NCBI RefSeq assembly: GCF_001666755.1
Contig: NZ_LZJC01000123.1
Location: 111,453-175,452, forward strand
DNA: 64,000 bases
Direction of reading: 5' to 3'
DNA from: Mycobacterium sp. E1214
GTDB lineage: Bacteria > Actinomycetota > Actinomycetes > Mycobacteriales > Mycobacteriaceae
Positions 28,779 to 39,532 of this stretch are shown in pieces; within the stretch, counting starts at the first letter, position 1, and each line of letters opens with the position of its first letter. Under the pieces are notes generated by a model, which was not told the DNA's origin, searched no databases, and saw nothing but the letters and a program-made list of their open reading frames with translations. The translations under genes were made by a program, and so were the position numbers.

Positions 28779-30278
28779 GTGAGTGCCGCCGATTCAGACA
28801 TCCCCGAGCAGTACCGGATCCGCCGGGAGAAGCGCGCTCGCCTGCTGGCAGAGGGCCGCGACCCGTACCCCGTCGCCGTGGAACGCACGCACACCCTGGC
28901 GCAGGTGCGCGCCGCGTACCCCGACCTGCCGGTCGACACCGCCACCGACGACGTGGTCGGCGTCGCCGGCCGGGTGATCTTCGCCCGCAACTCCGGCAAG
29001 CTGTGCTTCGCCACGCTGCAGGAGGGCGACGGCACCACGCTGCAGGTCATGCTCAGCCTGGACAAGGTCGGGCGGGAGTCCCTCGACGCGTGGAAGGCCG
29101 ACGTCGACCTCGGCGACATCGTCTGGGTGCACGGCACCGTGATCAGCTCGCGGCGCGGCGAACTGTCGGTGCTGGCCGACAGCTGGCGGATCGCGTCCAA
29201 GTCGCTGCGGCCGCTGCCCGTCGCGCACAAGGAGATGAGCGAAGAGTCGCGGGTGCGGCAGCGCTACGTCGACCTGATCGTGCGCCCCGAGGCGCGCGCG
29301 GTGGCCCGACAGCGGGTCGCCGTCATCCGGGCCATCCGCAACGCGCTGGAACGGCGCGGATTTCTCGAAGTGGAAACCCCAATGTTGCAGACGCTGGCCG
29401 GCGGCGCGGCGGCGCGGCCGTTCATCACCCATTCCAATGCCCTCGACATCGATCTCTACCTGCGCATCGCGCCGGAACTGTTCCTCAAGCGGTGCGTCGT
29501 CGGGGGTTTCGACAAGGTCTTTGAAGTAAATCGAGTGTTCCGAAACGAGGGCGCCGATTCCACGCATTCTCCCGAATTCTCGATGCTGGAGACCTATCAG
29601 GCCTACGGAACGTATGACGATTCGGCAGTTGTGACGCGTGAGCTTATTCAAGAGGTCGCCGATGAGGCCATCGGAACCCGACAACTGCCGCTGCCCGACG
29701 GGACTGTCTACGACATAGACGGAGAATGGGCGTCGATTGAAATGTACCCGTCGTTGTCTGCGGCACTCGGTGAAGAGATCACCCCGGCCACGACCGTCGA
29801 CCGGCTGTGGGCGATCGCCGAGCGGCTCGGGGTCGAGATCCCCCGCGACCGCGGCTACGGGCACGGGAAACTGGTCGAAGAGCTCTGGGAACACACGGTG
29901 GGCAACACCCTCGTCGCCCCTACGTTCGTCCGGGACTTCCCGGTCGAGACAACGCCTTTGACACGACAACACCGCAGCATCGCCGGCGTCACCGAGAAGT
30001 GGGACCTCTACGTGCGCGGCGTCGAACTGGCGACCGGCTATTCGGAGTTGACCGACCCGGTGGTGCAGCGGGAGCGATTCGCCGCACAGGCCCGGGCCGC
30101 GGCCGCCGGCGACGACGAGGCGATGGCGCTCGACGAAGACTTTCTCGCCGCACTGGAGTATGCGATGCCGCCGTGCACGGGAACGGGAATGGGTATCGAC
30201 CGGTTGTTGATGTCATTGACCGGGTTGTCAATTCGAGAGACTGTTTTGTTCCCGATTGTTCGGCCGCACACGCAGTAG
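28779..30278 (+). CDS. lysS: Lysyl-tRNA synthetase (class II)
   Basis: A 499-residue class IIb synthetase. An N-terminal OB-fold ([25 protein letters not shown]) is followed by the catalytic core: motif 1 around [12 protein letters not shown], motif 2 [21 protein letters not shown], motif 3 [11 protein letters not shown]. The GTG start follows a -10 hexamer. Base composition is uneven: by direct count 29521-29760 is 55 percent G+C (132 of 240), and 30181-30240 is 50 percent, against about 70 percent nearby, although the protein remains a normal LysS. Confidence 0.96.
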   Translation: MSAADSDIPEQYRIRREKRARLLAEGRDPYPVAVERTHTLAQVRAAYPDLPVDTATDDVVGVAGRVIFARNSGKLCFATLQEGDGTTLQVMLSLDKVGRESLDAWKADVDLGDIVWVHGTVISSRRGELSVLADSWRIASKSLRPLPVAHKEMSEESRVRQRYVDLIVRPEARAVARQRVAVIRAIRNALERRGFLEVETPMLQTLAGGAAARPFITHSNALDIDLYLRIAPELFLKRCVVGGFDKVFEVNRVFRNEGADSTHSPEFSMLETYQAYGTYDDSAVVTRELIQEVADEAIGTRQLPLPDGTVYDIDGEWASIEMYPSLSAALGEEITPATTVDRLWAIAERLGVEIPRDRGYGHGKLVEELWEHTVGNTLVAPTFVRDFPVETTPLTRQHRSIAGVTEKWDLYVRGVELATGYSELTDPVVQRERFAAQARAAAAGDDEAMALDEDFLAALEYAMPPCTGTGMGIDRLLMSLTGLSIRETVLFPIVRPHTQ

Positions 30279-30313
30279 AAAGCGGCAACTGTGCGGCTTG
30301 CGCACAGATTGAG

Positions 30314-30319
30314 TATGCT
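30314..30319 (+). promoter_or_regulatory. -10 hexamer of lsr2
   Basis: TATGCT fits TANNNT and would give a leader of about 75 bases to the lsr2 ATG. It lies in a locally AT-richer gap after lysS. No clear -35 at standard spacing. Confidence 0.4.
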
Positions 30320-30402
30320 GCCCGGATATGGCACATTGGTGACCGGGGAGGTCCATCCAATCTGCTCAGCAACTTCTCAGGATGAAACGCGAGGGTAAGC
30401 TA

Positions 30403-30744
30403 ATGGCGAAAAAAGTGACCGTCACCTTGGTCGATGATTTCGACGGTGCCGGCGCAGCCGACGAAACGGTCGAATTCGGCCTCGACGGGGTGACGTATGA
30501 GATTGATCTTTCGTCCAAGAATGCCGCGAAACTTCGCAACGATCTGAAGCAATGGGTGGAGGCCGGTCGCCGGGTCGGCGGCAGGCGGCGGGGGCGGTCC
30601 GGCACCGCCGGCCGGGGCCGCGGCGCCATCGACCGTGAGCAGAGCGCAGCCATCCGCGAATGGGCGCGCCGCAACGGGCACAACGTCTCCACCCGCGGCC
30701 GCATCCCGGCCGACGTGATCGACGCGTTTCACGCCGCGACCTAG
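30403..30744 (+). CDS. lsr2: Nucleoid-associated protein Lsr2
   Basis: A 113-residue H-NS-like xenogeneic silencer that binds AT-rich minor grooves and bridges DNA. The N-terminal dimerisation domain [15 protein letters not shown] is followed by an Arg-rich linker (GGRRRGRSG), and the C-terminal DNA-binding domain holds the AT-hook-like RGR in GRIPADV ([18 protein letters not shown]). ATG 30403 matches the known start; an upstream ATG at 30382 is not conserved. Followed by a strong terminator. Confidence 0.97.
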   Translation: MAKKVTVTLVDDFDGAGAADETVEFGLDGVTYEIDLSSKNAAKLRNDLKQWVEAGRRVGGRRRGRSGTAGRGRGAIDREQSAAIREWARRNGHNVSTRGRIPADVIDAFHAAT

Positions 30745-30754
30745 CAGGCTTTCG

Positions 30755-30799
30755 AACCGGCGCCCGGGCAGCAATAGCCCGGGCGCCGGTTTTCGTTTC
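30755..30799 (+). terminator. Intrinsic terminator of lsr2
   Basis: A perfect 13-bp GC stem, 30757-30769 with 30777-30789, around the loop agcaata; flanking AA/TT extends it. TTTTCGTTT follows. It lies 12 bases past the lsr2 stop. Confidence 0.9.
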
Positions 30800-30970
30800 G
30801 CTGGACGCGAAAGGGTCAACGGCAACCCAAGGAAACGAATTCGCGCATTGTGACGTTTGTTCAGTTACGGCGCCTTTCGCCGGGGAAGTCCACCGAGAAG
30901 TCCGCACAAACAAAGCGGAGACCCCGGCCGCAGGGGGGCGCAACGTTAGGCCCCCCGGCGAGCCGACCAT

Positions 30971-30976
30971 TACAGT
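30971..30976 (+). promoter_or_regulatory. -10 hexamer candidate for clpC1
   Basis: TACAGT fits TANNNT and would give a leader of about 90 bases to clpC1. The rest of the 30800-31074 gap shows no coding frame. A ClgR-type site could be present, but I could not identify one with confidence. Confidence 0.4.
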
Positions 30977-31074
30977 GGACGGCAGGTACGCGATGCCGGC
31001 CCCTGGGGAGCGGCAAGGCTGCTTGAAGGGCCGCCAAAAGGTGAGTACCGAGGTGAGGGAGAGCAGGTAACCCG

Positions 31075-33609
<2,535 letters not shown>

Positions 33610-33620
33610 GCGATCCACAC

Positions 33621-33663
33621 ACGGGCGGGCGGTTCCCTTCGGGGAGCTGCCCGCCCGTTTCGC
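33621..33663 (+). terminator. Intrinsic terminator of clpC1
   Basis: Stem acgggcgggc (33621-33630) pairs exactly with gcccgcccgt (33649-33658), with an inner tccc/ggga stem over a ttc-type loop; TTTCGCTT follows. It insulates clpC1 from the downstream riboswitch. Confidence 0.85.
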
Positions 33664-33675
33664 TTGCCTGACCGC

Positions 33676-33775
33676 CCGTGGTTTACTGGCTTCGTCCTGA
33701 CGGGCGACGGAATCTGGTGAAATTCCAGAACGGTCGCGCCACTGTCGATAGTCAGACCCATCGCCCGTCATCACC
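33676..33775 (+). ncRNA. Cobalamin riboswitch controlling cbtB-cbtA
   Basis: The conserved core is plain: AATCTGGTGAAATTCCAG, then AACGGTCGCGCCACTGT and AGTCAGACCC, the last being the B12-box-like end. A perfect 10-bp helix, tgacgggcga (33698-33707) with tcgcccgtca (33761-33770), closes the element. It lies 40 bases before cbtB, whose ribosome site GGAAGGAG follows. Cobalamin binding would be expected to lower expression of the cobalt importer. The boundaries are approximate. Confidence 0.9.
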
Positions 33776-33812
33776 TAGCGGGGACGCGCACATCCCCGGA
33801 AGGAGTCGACCA

Positions 33813-34022
33813 ATGTCTCAGCCCCGGACCACCGCCGCCCGCTCGGTTGACCTGTCGGCGGCGGGCGCCGCGCTGTGGCTGACGGCCACGGTCGTCGTGG
33901 CCTTGCTGGCCATCTACTTCGTCGGCATCGACCAGGGGGCGGTGTCGCTGTTCGGCAGCGATTCGCACGTCCACGAATTCGTGCACGACGCGCGGCACCT
34001 GCTCGGCTTCCCCTGCCACTGA
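33813..34022 (+). CDS. cbtB: CbtB, small subunit of a cobalt transporter
   Basis: A 69-residue membrane protein: one transmembrane helix (about 19-39, LWLTATVVVALLAIYFVGI), then a metal-binding C-terminal tail with HVHEFVHDARHLLGFPCH, the histidine-rich ending typical of CbtB. It is directly downstream of the cobalamin riboswitch and five bases before cbtA. With CbtA it is the predicted B12-regulated cobalt uptake system known from actinobacteria and proteobacteria. Confidence 0.93.
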   Translation: MSQPRTTAARSVDLSAAGAALWLTATVVVALLAIYFVGIDQGAVSLFGSDSHVHEFVHDARHLLGFPCH

Positions 34023-34027
34023 ATCGC

Positions 34028-34819
34028 ATGGAGAAGCGTTTGATCGGACGCGGCCTGCTGGCCGGGGCGATCGGCGCCGCGCTGGCGTTCGCGTTCGCCC
34101 GGCTGTGCGCCGAGCCCGTCATCGGCCGCGCCATCGCCTTCGAGGACGGCCGGGCCGACGCCGAGAACGCGCACGGCGTGCACGAGCACGGCGCGGAGCT
34201 GTTCACCCGCGGTGTGCAGTCCGGCGCCGGGCTGGGCTTCGGTGTGCTGATCTTCGGCGTCGCCGTGGGCGCGCTGTTCGCCGTGCTGTTCTGCGTCGTC
34301 TACGCGCGCTCGGAATCCGCTGCGCCGCAGCGGCTTTCCTGGTCGCTTGGCGCCGGCGCCTTCGTCGCGGGGTATCTGGTGCCGTTCGTGAAGTACCCGC
34401 CGAACCCACCGGCCGTGGGCCAATCGGACACCATCGGGACGCGCACCGGGTGGTACCTGGTCCTGCTGGTGACCTCGATCGCGCTGGCCGTCGGGGCCGC
34501 GTGGCTGCGCCGACGCCTGACCGCCCGCCACGGCGCGACGAACGCGACGCTGTTGGCGGCGGCGGCCTACCTGGTGGCGGTCGCCGCGGTAGCGGTGTTG
34601 TTGCCGACCGTCGACGAGACGCCAGAACCGTTGCGCGACCCCGCGGGCGCCATCGTCTACCCCGGCTTTCCCGCCGACGTGCTCTACGAGTTCCGGCTGG
34701 TGTCGCTGGCCGCCCAGGCGATCCTGTGGGCGGCGATCGCCCTGGTGTTCGGGGCGCTCGCGGCCCGGCTGCTGGGGGAGCGGGCCGAGAGCGGACGGGC
34801 GCCGAGCCTCGCGGCGTGA
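34028..34819 (+). CDS. cbtA: CbtA, membrane subunit of a cobalt transporter
   Basis: A 263-residue protein with about six hydrophobic helices. The N-terminal segment RGLLAGAIGAALAFAFARLCAEPVIGRAI matches CbtA, as do the histidine cluster HGVHEHG between the first helices and the later VKYPPNPPAVG. The start lies five bases after cbtB and the stop overlaps the next gene (GTGA), giving a three-gene operon. Absent from this position in M. tuberculosis. Confidence 0.92.
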   Translation: MEKRLIGRGLLAGAIGAALAFAFARLCAEPVIGRAIAFEDGRADAENAHGVHEHGAELFTRGVQSGAGLGFGVLIFGVAVGALFAVLFCVVYARSESAAPQRLSWSLGAGAFVAGYLVPFVKYPPNPPAVGQSDTIGTRTGWYLVLLVTSIALAVGAAWLRRRLTARHGATNATLLAAAAYLVAVAAVAVLLPTVDETPEPLRDPAGAIVYPGFPADVLYEFRLVSLAAQAILWAAIALVFGALAARLLGERAESGRAPSLAA

Positions 34820-35367
34820 CCTCCGTCGGCCGGCTGATCCTGGTGTCGCACGCCATGACCAATGCCGTGGCGGCGGCCCGGTTCCCCGCCGACGAACCGC
34901 TCAACGATCTCGGCCGCCGGCAGGTCGAAGCCATTGCGGGACAGTGTGACCGGGCGGGCCGTCAGCTGCGCGGGCCGGAGCGCCGCGCCGAGCAGACCGC
35001 GCGGCTGTTGGGGCTGGGCGCCGCGGCGGAGCCGCTGCTGGCCGACCTCGACTGCGGGCGGTGGCGCGGGCGCACGCTGCAGGAGGTGCCCCCCGACGAG
35101 CTGGCGGTATGGCTGGCCGACCCCGCGGCCGCGCCGCACGGCGGCGAATCGATCGCCGAGCTGACCGAGCGGGTGGCGGCCTGGCTGGGCTCGGTCGCGA
35201 CCGCCGGTCCGGGCCGCACCGTGGCGGTGACGCACCCCGCGGTGATTCGCGCCGCGATCGTCGCGGCGCTCGGCGCGCCCGCGGATGCGTTCTGGCGCAT
35301 CGACATCAGGCCGGTCAGCCGCACCGCGCTGCACTACCGCGACCGACGCTGGACGCTGCGGCTCTGA
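34816..35367 (+). CDS. Histidine-phosphatase-fold protein with altered RHG motif
   Basis: A 183-residue branch 2-type phosphoglycerate mutase-like protein. The canonical RHG phosphate-binding triplet reads SHA (residues 11-13, LVSHAMTN). The nucleophile-position histidine is kept but the arginine and glycine are not. The second histidine (VAVTHPAVIRAA) and the ERRAEQTA region are present. It is translationally coupled to cbtA. Given the riboswitch it may act in cobalamin synthesis (CobC-like alpha-ribazole phosphatase) or be a non-catalytic binding protein. Confidence 0.82.
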   Translation: MTSVGRLILVSHAMTNAVAAARFPADEPLNDLGRRQVEAIAGQCDRAGRQLRGPERRAEQTARLLGLGAAAEPLLADLDCGRWRGRTLQEVPPDELAVWLADPAAAPHGGESIAELTERVAAWLGSVATAGPGRTVAVTHPAVIRAAIVAALGAPADAFWRIDIRPVSRTALHYRDRRWTLRL

Positions 35368-35371
35368 GCCG

Positions 35372-36736
35372 TCAGCGCGGCGCAATCAGCGCGAAGACCT
35401 GCCGGGCCACCTGCAACATCCAGCCCGTCACGGTCGGCCCGTGGTCGCGCGGCCAGGTCAGCTGAAAACTGACCACCCACGGCTGCTGGGTCTTGTCGAC
35501 GGCATACCAGCTGAACGTCAAATCCCCCGGCAGGCCACCGGCTTTCGCGCCGATGTAGGGCCACACGTTGCGGTCCAGCTGGATACCGGCCACCGCCGAC
35601 AGGATCTGGCGCACCGGCGCCGCCTTGCCCGTCGCGTCGGCCTGCAGCGCCGCGTGCACCCGGCAGATGTCCTGCGCGTTGCCGTACCACTCGGCGCCGT
35701 AGGACGACGCCGGCGAGTGGGCGCGGATCGGGTCCGGGTCGTAGTGCGAGGCGTTCGCCTGCGCCAGCAACCGGGCCCGCACCTCCGGGGATCCGTGCTC
35801 CCATTCGCTGCGCAGGTCGGGCCTGCCCCAGCCGACCGAGAACAGCTCGTACATGGTGGGAAACGGCGTCATGGCGGCCGGATCGTGGTGGCCCGCGGTG
35901 GCCAGCGCTTCTTCGATCGCGTGGGTGCCCAGCTTGTCGATCAGCAGGTCGGTGGCCATGTTGTCGCTGGTGGCGATCATCTTCTCCGCGGCCGTGCGCA
36001 CCGAGACCTGCGCCCCAGCCGGCAGCGCCAGGCCGGAAGAGCCGACGGCGCGGCTCTTTTCGGTGACCGTCAGCTGATCGTCCCACGACACCGTCCCGGC
36101 CTTGACCGCGGTGGCCACCGCATGCAGGACGTACAGCTTGAAAATCGATGCCAGGGGCAGGGATTGCTCAGTGTTGGTGCCCGCCACCGGATCACACCGG
36201 GCGTCGTCGACCTTCGCGACCTGGTAGGAGTAGCGGGCACCGGTCTTGCCCAGCACCGCGTCGACGTCGTGCCAGGACTTGACCGTCGGCGGCAACGTCT
36301 CCAGGTCGAACCGGTCCACCCAGCCGCCGTCGTCGGTGTGAATCCGGATGTCTTGTCGCGCACCGTAAGACGAGGTGAGGTGCAGCGTGGCGACGCTGGC
36401 GCCGATGTCGACGCCGTTGAGGGTGAACGGGCGGTCCCACCACAACGCCTCCATGGTGGTCTGCACCGACTCCACCTTGTCCGGCGCGGCCAGCGTGCGC
36501 ACCCCGACCGGGCCGATGGGCCAGTCGGAGTTCAGCATGTCCAGGGTTTGTTGGGCGCGGATGCCGGGCGGGGTCCGGGTGTCGATCTCCCGCCCTGCGT
36601 TGGCCGCGTTCGCCTGGGGGGACGGCGAAGACGCGCAACCCGGCGCGAACGACACGACCAGCGCGGTCGCGGCGCTCAGCGCCAGCGCGCGGCGCCACGC
36701 CGAGATGCCGCTAATCGGCCTGCTTGTTGCCGGCAA
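35372..36736 (-). CDS. lpqF: Lipoprotein LpqF, serine beta-lactamase-like fold
   Basis: A 454-residue protein: N-terminal signal with lipobox-like FAPGC near residue 34, a region of about 150 residues, then a class A beta-lactamase-like domain with SxxK (S-I-F-K in LASIFKLYV), SDN (ATSDNMATDL) and KAGG in place of KTG. It corresponds to Rv3593. The only start consistent with the signal sequence is TTG 36736, which overlaps mhuD by 26 bases. Enzymatic activity is unproven. Confidence 0.87.
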   Translation of the reverse strand: MPATSRPISGISAWRRALALSAATALVVSFAPGCASSPSPQANAANAGREIDTRTPPGIRAQQTLDMLNSDWPIGPVGVRTLAAPDKVESVQTTMEALWWDRPFTLNGVDIGASVATLHLTSSYGARQDIRIHTDDGGWVDRFDLETLPPTVKSWHDVDAVLGKTGARYSYQVAKVDDARCDPVAGTNTEQSLPLASIFKLYVLHAVATAVKAGTVSWDDQLTVTEKSRAVGSSGLALPAGAQVSVRTAAEKMIATSDNMATDLLIDKLGTHAIEEALATAGHHDPAAMTPFPTMYELFSVGWGRPDLRSEWEHGSPEVRARLLAQANASHYDPDPIRAHSPASSYGAEWYGNAQDICRVHAALQADATGKAAPVRQILSAVAGIQLDRNVWPYIGAKAGGLPGDLTFSWYAVDKTQQPWVVSFQLTWPRDHGPTVTGWMLQVARQVFALIAPR

Positions 36737-37031
36737 CGTCCATCACAACCTCGAATTCCAGCAACGTAGCCCCGGTCGCCACCGGGTTCGCCCGCTCGCC
36801 CGCGTGGGCCGCGATGGCGGGCCCCTGCGCCCACGCCTGGAAGGCCTCTTCGGACTCCCACTGCGTGACCACGAAATATCGGTTCTCGCCCTTGATCGGG
36901 CGCAGCAACTGAAACCCGAGGAACCCGGGCTGGTTGTCGACCGCGTGCGCCCGGTGCGCGAACCGCTTCTCCAGCTCGGGGCCGGCGTCGGCGGGTACCT
37001 CGATTGCGTTGATCTTCACCACTGGCGACAT
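36711..37031 (-). CDS. mhuD: Haem-degrading monooxygenase MhuD
   Basis: A 106-residue ABM-fold dimeric enzyme that opens haem to mycobilins and releases iron. The essential N8, W67 and H76 (equivalent to N7, W66, H75 of M. tuberculosis) are all present in VKINAI, FQAWAQ and IAAHAGER. ATG 37031 is preceded by TAGCCT six bases upstream. Its end overlaps lpqF, so the two share a transcript. Divergent from the hydrolase gene starting 37095. Confidence 0.95.
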   Translation of the reverse strand: MSPVVKINAIEVPADAGPELEKRFAHRAHAVDNQPGFLGFQLLRPIKGENRYFVVTQWESEEAFQAWAQGPAIAAHAGERANPVATGATLLEFEVVMDVAGNKQAD

Positions 37032-37037
37032 GCCGCT

Positions 37038-37043
37038 AGGCTA
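37038..37043 (-). promoter_or_regulatory. -10 hexamer of mhuD, leaderless arrangement
   Basis: The minus strand reads TAGCCT, six bases, then ATG 37031. Fits TANNNT and a transcript beginning at the ATG. Confidence 0.5.
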
Positions 37044-37094
37044 CCCCGCCCCTCCCCGCGCTCGGCCCGTGGGCGGGGCACGCAAGATGGTGCT

Positions 37095-37859
37095 ATGCCC
37101 AGCCAACTGCTGACGTGCCACGGGGGCCACGGCGCACCGGTAGTGCTGGTGCACGGCCTGATGGGGCGGGGTTCCACCTGGCCGCGGCAGCTGCCGTGGC
37201 TGACGCGGCTGGGCACGGTCTACACCTACGACGCGCCGTGGCACCGCGGCCGCGACGTGGCCGACCCGCACCCGATCAGCACCGAACGGTTCGTGGCCGA
37301 CCTGGCCGACGCGGTGGCCACGCTGGCGACCCCGGTGCGGCTGGTCGGGCATTCGATGGGCGCGCTGCACTCGTGGTGCCTGGCCGCCGAGCGACCCGAG
37401 TTGGTCGACGCGCTGGTCCTCGAGGACATGGCCCCGGACTTCCGCGGCCGCACCACCGGCCCCTGGGAACCGTGGCTGCACGCCCTGCCCGTCGAATTCG
37501 GTTCGGCGCAGCAGGTTTTCGACGCGTTCGGGTCGGTCGCCGGGCAGTACTTCCTCGAGGCGTTCGACCGCACCGGCACCGGTTGGCGGTTGCACGGGCA
37601 GCCCGCGCGGTGGATCGAGATCGCCGCCGAGTGGGGCACCCGCGACTATTGGGCGCAGTGGCGGGGGGTGCGGGCGCCGGCGCTGCTGATCGAGGCCGGC
37701 GACTCGGTCACCCCGCCGGGACAGATGCGCACCATGGCCCAAATGGGTTACGCCACAACCTATGTGATGGTCAAACAGGCGGGCCACCTGATCCACGACG
37801 AGGCCCCCCAGCGGTACCGCGCGGCGGTCGAGGCGTTCCTGACGGCGCCACGACCGTGA
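37095..37859 (+). CDS. Alpha/beta hydrolase (Rv3591c-like)
   Basis: A 254-residue hydrolase with HGLMGRGSTW near the N-terminus (oxyanion region), the nucleophile elbow GHSMGALHSW and the C-terminal catalytic histidine in QAGHLIHDEAP; an aspartate in EAGDSVTPPG completes the triad. CAAGAT six bases before the ATG is a weak leaderless -10. It is divergent from mhuD and convergent with mutY. Substrate unknown. Confidence 0.88.
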   Translation: MPSQLLTCHGGHGAPVVLVHGLMGRGSTWPRQLPWLTRLGTVYTYDAPWHRGRDVADPHPISTERFVADLADAVATLATPVRLVGHSMGALHSWCLAAERPELVDALVLEDMAPDFRGRTTGPWEPWLHALPVEFGSAQQVFDAFGSVAGQYFLEAFDRTGTGWRLHGQPARWIEIAAEWGTRDYWAQWRGVRAPALLIEAGDSVTPPGQMRTMAQMGYATTYVMVKQAGHLIHDEAPQRYRAAVEAFLTAPRP

Positions 37860-37864
37860 ACCCG

Positions 37865-38764
37865 CTACCCCTCGCCGGCCAGGGCGAAGCGCCCGTCGGC
37901 GGTCTGGGTGACCAGGCCGTCGGCCAGCAGCGAGAACAGGGCCCGGTCGCGCTGGGCCGTGTCGGTCAGCCAGGCCACGTCGAGCTCGGCGCGCGTCACC
38001 GGAAAATCGCTGGCGCGCAACACATCTAAGAGCCGACCGCGCACCTGCCGGTCGGTGCCGGCGTAGGCCTGCACGCGCCGCGGCGGCCCCTGGGCCGCGG
38101 GGTAGCCGGCGTGCCGCCACGCGCAGTGCCCCAGCGGGCACAGCCCGCAGCGCGGCGCGCGTGCGGTGCACACCGTCGCACCCAGCTCCATCAACGCCAC
38201 CGAGAATTGCGGCGCCGTCTCCTCCGCCGGCAACAGGGCCTCGACGTCGGCGTGGTCGCGGGTCGCCGACGGCGAGCCGGCGTCTGCCAGGCCGTGCACC
38301 ACCCGCGCCACCACCCGGCGCACATTGGTGTCGACCACCGGAACCCGTTGGCGGTAGGCGAAACAGGCGACGGCGCGCGCGGTGTAGCTGCCGACGCCGG
38401 GCAGGCCCAGCAAGGTCTCGACGTCGTCGGGCACCACGTCGCCGTGGTCGCGCGCGATGGCGACCGCGCACTCGTGCAGCCGCTTGGCGCGCCGCGGGTA
38501 CCCCAGCTTGCCCCAGGCGCGCAGCACGTCGGCCGCGCTGGCCGCCGCGGTGGCTGACGGGGTGGGCCAGCGCCGGACCCAGTCCGACCAGATCGGCAGC
38601 ACCCGGGCAACCGGCGTCTGCTGCAGCATGAATTCGCTCACCAAGATCTGCCACGCGCTGACGCCGGGCTGGCGCCAAGGTAGGTCGCGGCGCGCGCGCT
38701 CGTACCACCCCAGAAGTTCACCCGGCGGGATTTGCCCCGAACTAGCCACGACGGACCGTGGCAC
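37865..38764 (-). CDS. mutY: Adenine DNA glycosylase MutY
   Basis: About 299 residues. Removes adenine opposite 8-oxoguanine. WYERARRDLPWR and FMLQQTPVARVLP are MutY signatures, the helix-hairpin-helix LPGVGSYTARAVACFAYRQRVPVVDTNVRRV carries the catalytic aspartate, and the 4Fe-4S cluster cysteines are in TVCTARAPRCGLCPLGHCAW. The start is uncertain: GTG 38764 is used, with ATG 38788 and GTG 38749 as alternatives. The 5' end approaches or overlaps the divergent canB. Confidence 0.93.
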   Translation of the reverse strand: MPRSVVASSGQIPPGELLGWYERARRDLPWRQPGVSAWQILVSEFMLQQTPVARVLPIWSDWVRRWPTPSATAAASAADVLRAWGKLGYPRRAKRLHECAVAIARDHGDVVPDDVETLLGLPGVGSYTARAVACFAYRQRVPVVDTNVRRVVARVVHGLADAGSPSATRDHADVEALLPAEETAPQFSVALMELGATVCTARAPRCGLCPLGHCAWRHAGYPAAQGPPRRVQAYAGTDRQVRGRLLDVLRASDFPVTRAELDVAWLTDTAQRDRALFSLLADGLVTQTADGRFALAGEG

Positions 38765-38779
38765 AGCACAATATGGGCC

Positions 38780-39397
38780 ATGCCCCACACCGCCCCGGCG
38801 ACATCATGGAAAACACTCAAAGAGGGTAACGAGCGATTCGTCGCCGGCAGCCCCGAACATCCCAACCAGAGCGTCGAGCGCCGCGCCGGCCTGGCCAGCG
38901 GCCAGCAGCCGATCGCGGCGATCCTGGGATGCGCGGACAGCCGGGTCTCCGCCGAGCTGCTGTTCGACCAGGGCCTCGGCGACATCTTCGTGGTCCGCAC
39001 CGCGGGGCAGGCCATCGACTCGGCGGTCCTGGGATCGCTGGAGTACGCGGTGGCCGTCCTCAAGGTGCCGCTGGTCGTCGTGGTGGGCCACGACAGCTGC
39101 GGCGCCGTCAAGGCGGCGGTCGGCGCCATCGACGACGGCGCGATCCCCCCGGGGTTCGTGCGCGACGTGGTCGAGCGCGTCGCCCCGTCGATCCTGGTGG
39201 GCCGGCGCGACGGCCTGAGCAGCGTCGACCAGTTCGAGAAGCGGCACGTGGCCGAGACGGTGGCCCAGCTCGCGTCCCGGTCGGCGATCATCGGCGAGAA
39301 GGTGGCCGACGGCACCCTGGCCGTCGTCGGCGTCACCTACCACCTGGCCGACGGCCGGGCGGAGCTGACCGACCACGTCGGCGACATCGGCGAATAA
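38780..39397 (+). CDS. canB: Beta-carbonic anhydrase CanB
   Basis: A 205-residue zinc enzyme interconverting CO2 and bicarbonate. Zinc ligands and the catalytic dyad are visible in GCADSRVSAELLFDQ and VVGHDSCGAV (Cys, Asp-Arg, His, Cys). ATG 38780 (MPHTAPATSWKTLKEGNERFV) matches M. tuberculosis Rv3588c. It is divergent from mutY with little or no gap. Confidence 0.95.
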   Translation: MPHTAPATSWKTLKEGNERFVAGSPEHPNQSVERRAGLASGQQPIAAILGCADSRVSAELLFDQGLGDIFVVRTAGQAIDSAVLGSLEYAVAVLKVPLVVVVGHDSCGAVKAAVGAIDDGAIPPGFVRDVVERVAPSILVGRRDGLSSVDQFEKRHVAETVAQLASRSAIIGEKVADGTLAVVGVTYHLADGRAELTDHVGDIGE

Positions 39398-39520
39398 CGA
39401 GCCGATCCCCGGCGAATAACACGGAAATCCCGGGGGGATAACGGCCGCCCTACACGTCGGTGGGCCAGCAAACCCGGCGACACGCCGGGGTGGCTCAGCC
39501 GAATCGGCGTGACCTGCGCC

Positions 39521-39526
39521 TACGCT
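39521..39526 (+). promoter_or_regulatory. -10 hexamer of the Rv3587c-like gene, leaderless arrangement
   Basis: TACGCT, then six bases (gcaaac), then GTG 39533. It supports GTG 39533 over the further upstream in-frame start. Confidence 0.5.
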
Positions 39527-39532
39527 GCAAAC

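Noticed and set aside
28765..28782. T-box or other leader control of lysS
   Set aside because: The -10 hexamer is only eight bases from the start codon, leaving no room for a leader RNA.
30800..31074. ClgR-type site and short leader peptide before clpC1
   Set aside because: Some TTCGC/GGCG pieces are present but no symmetric site, and no conserved short frame could be supported.
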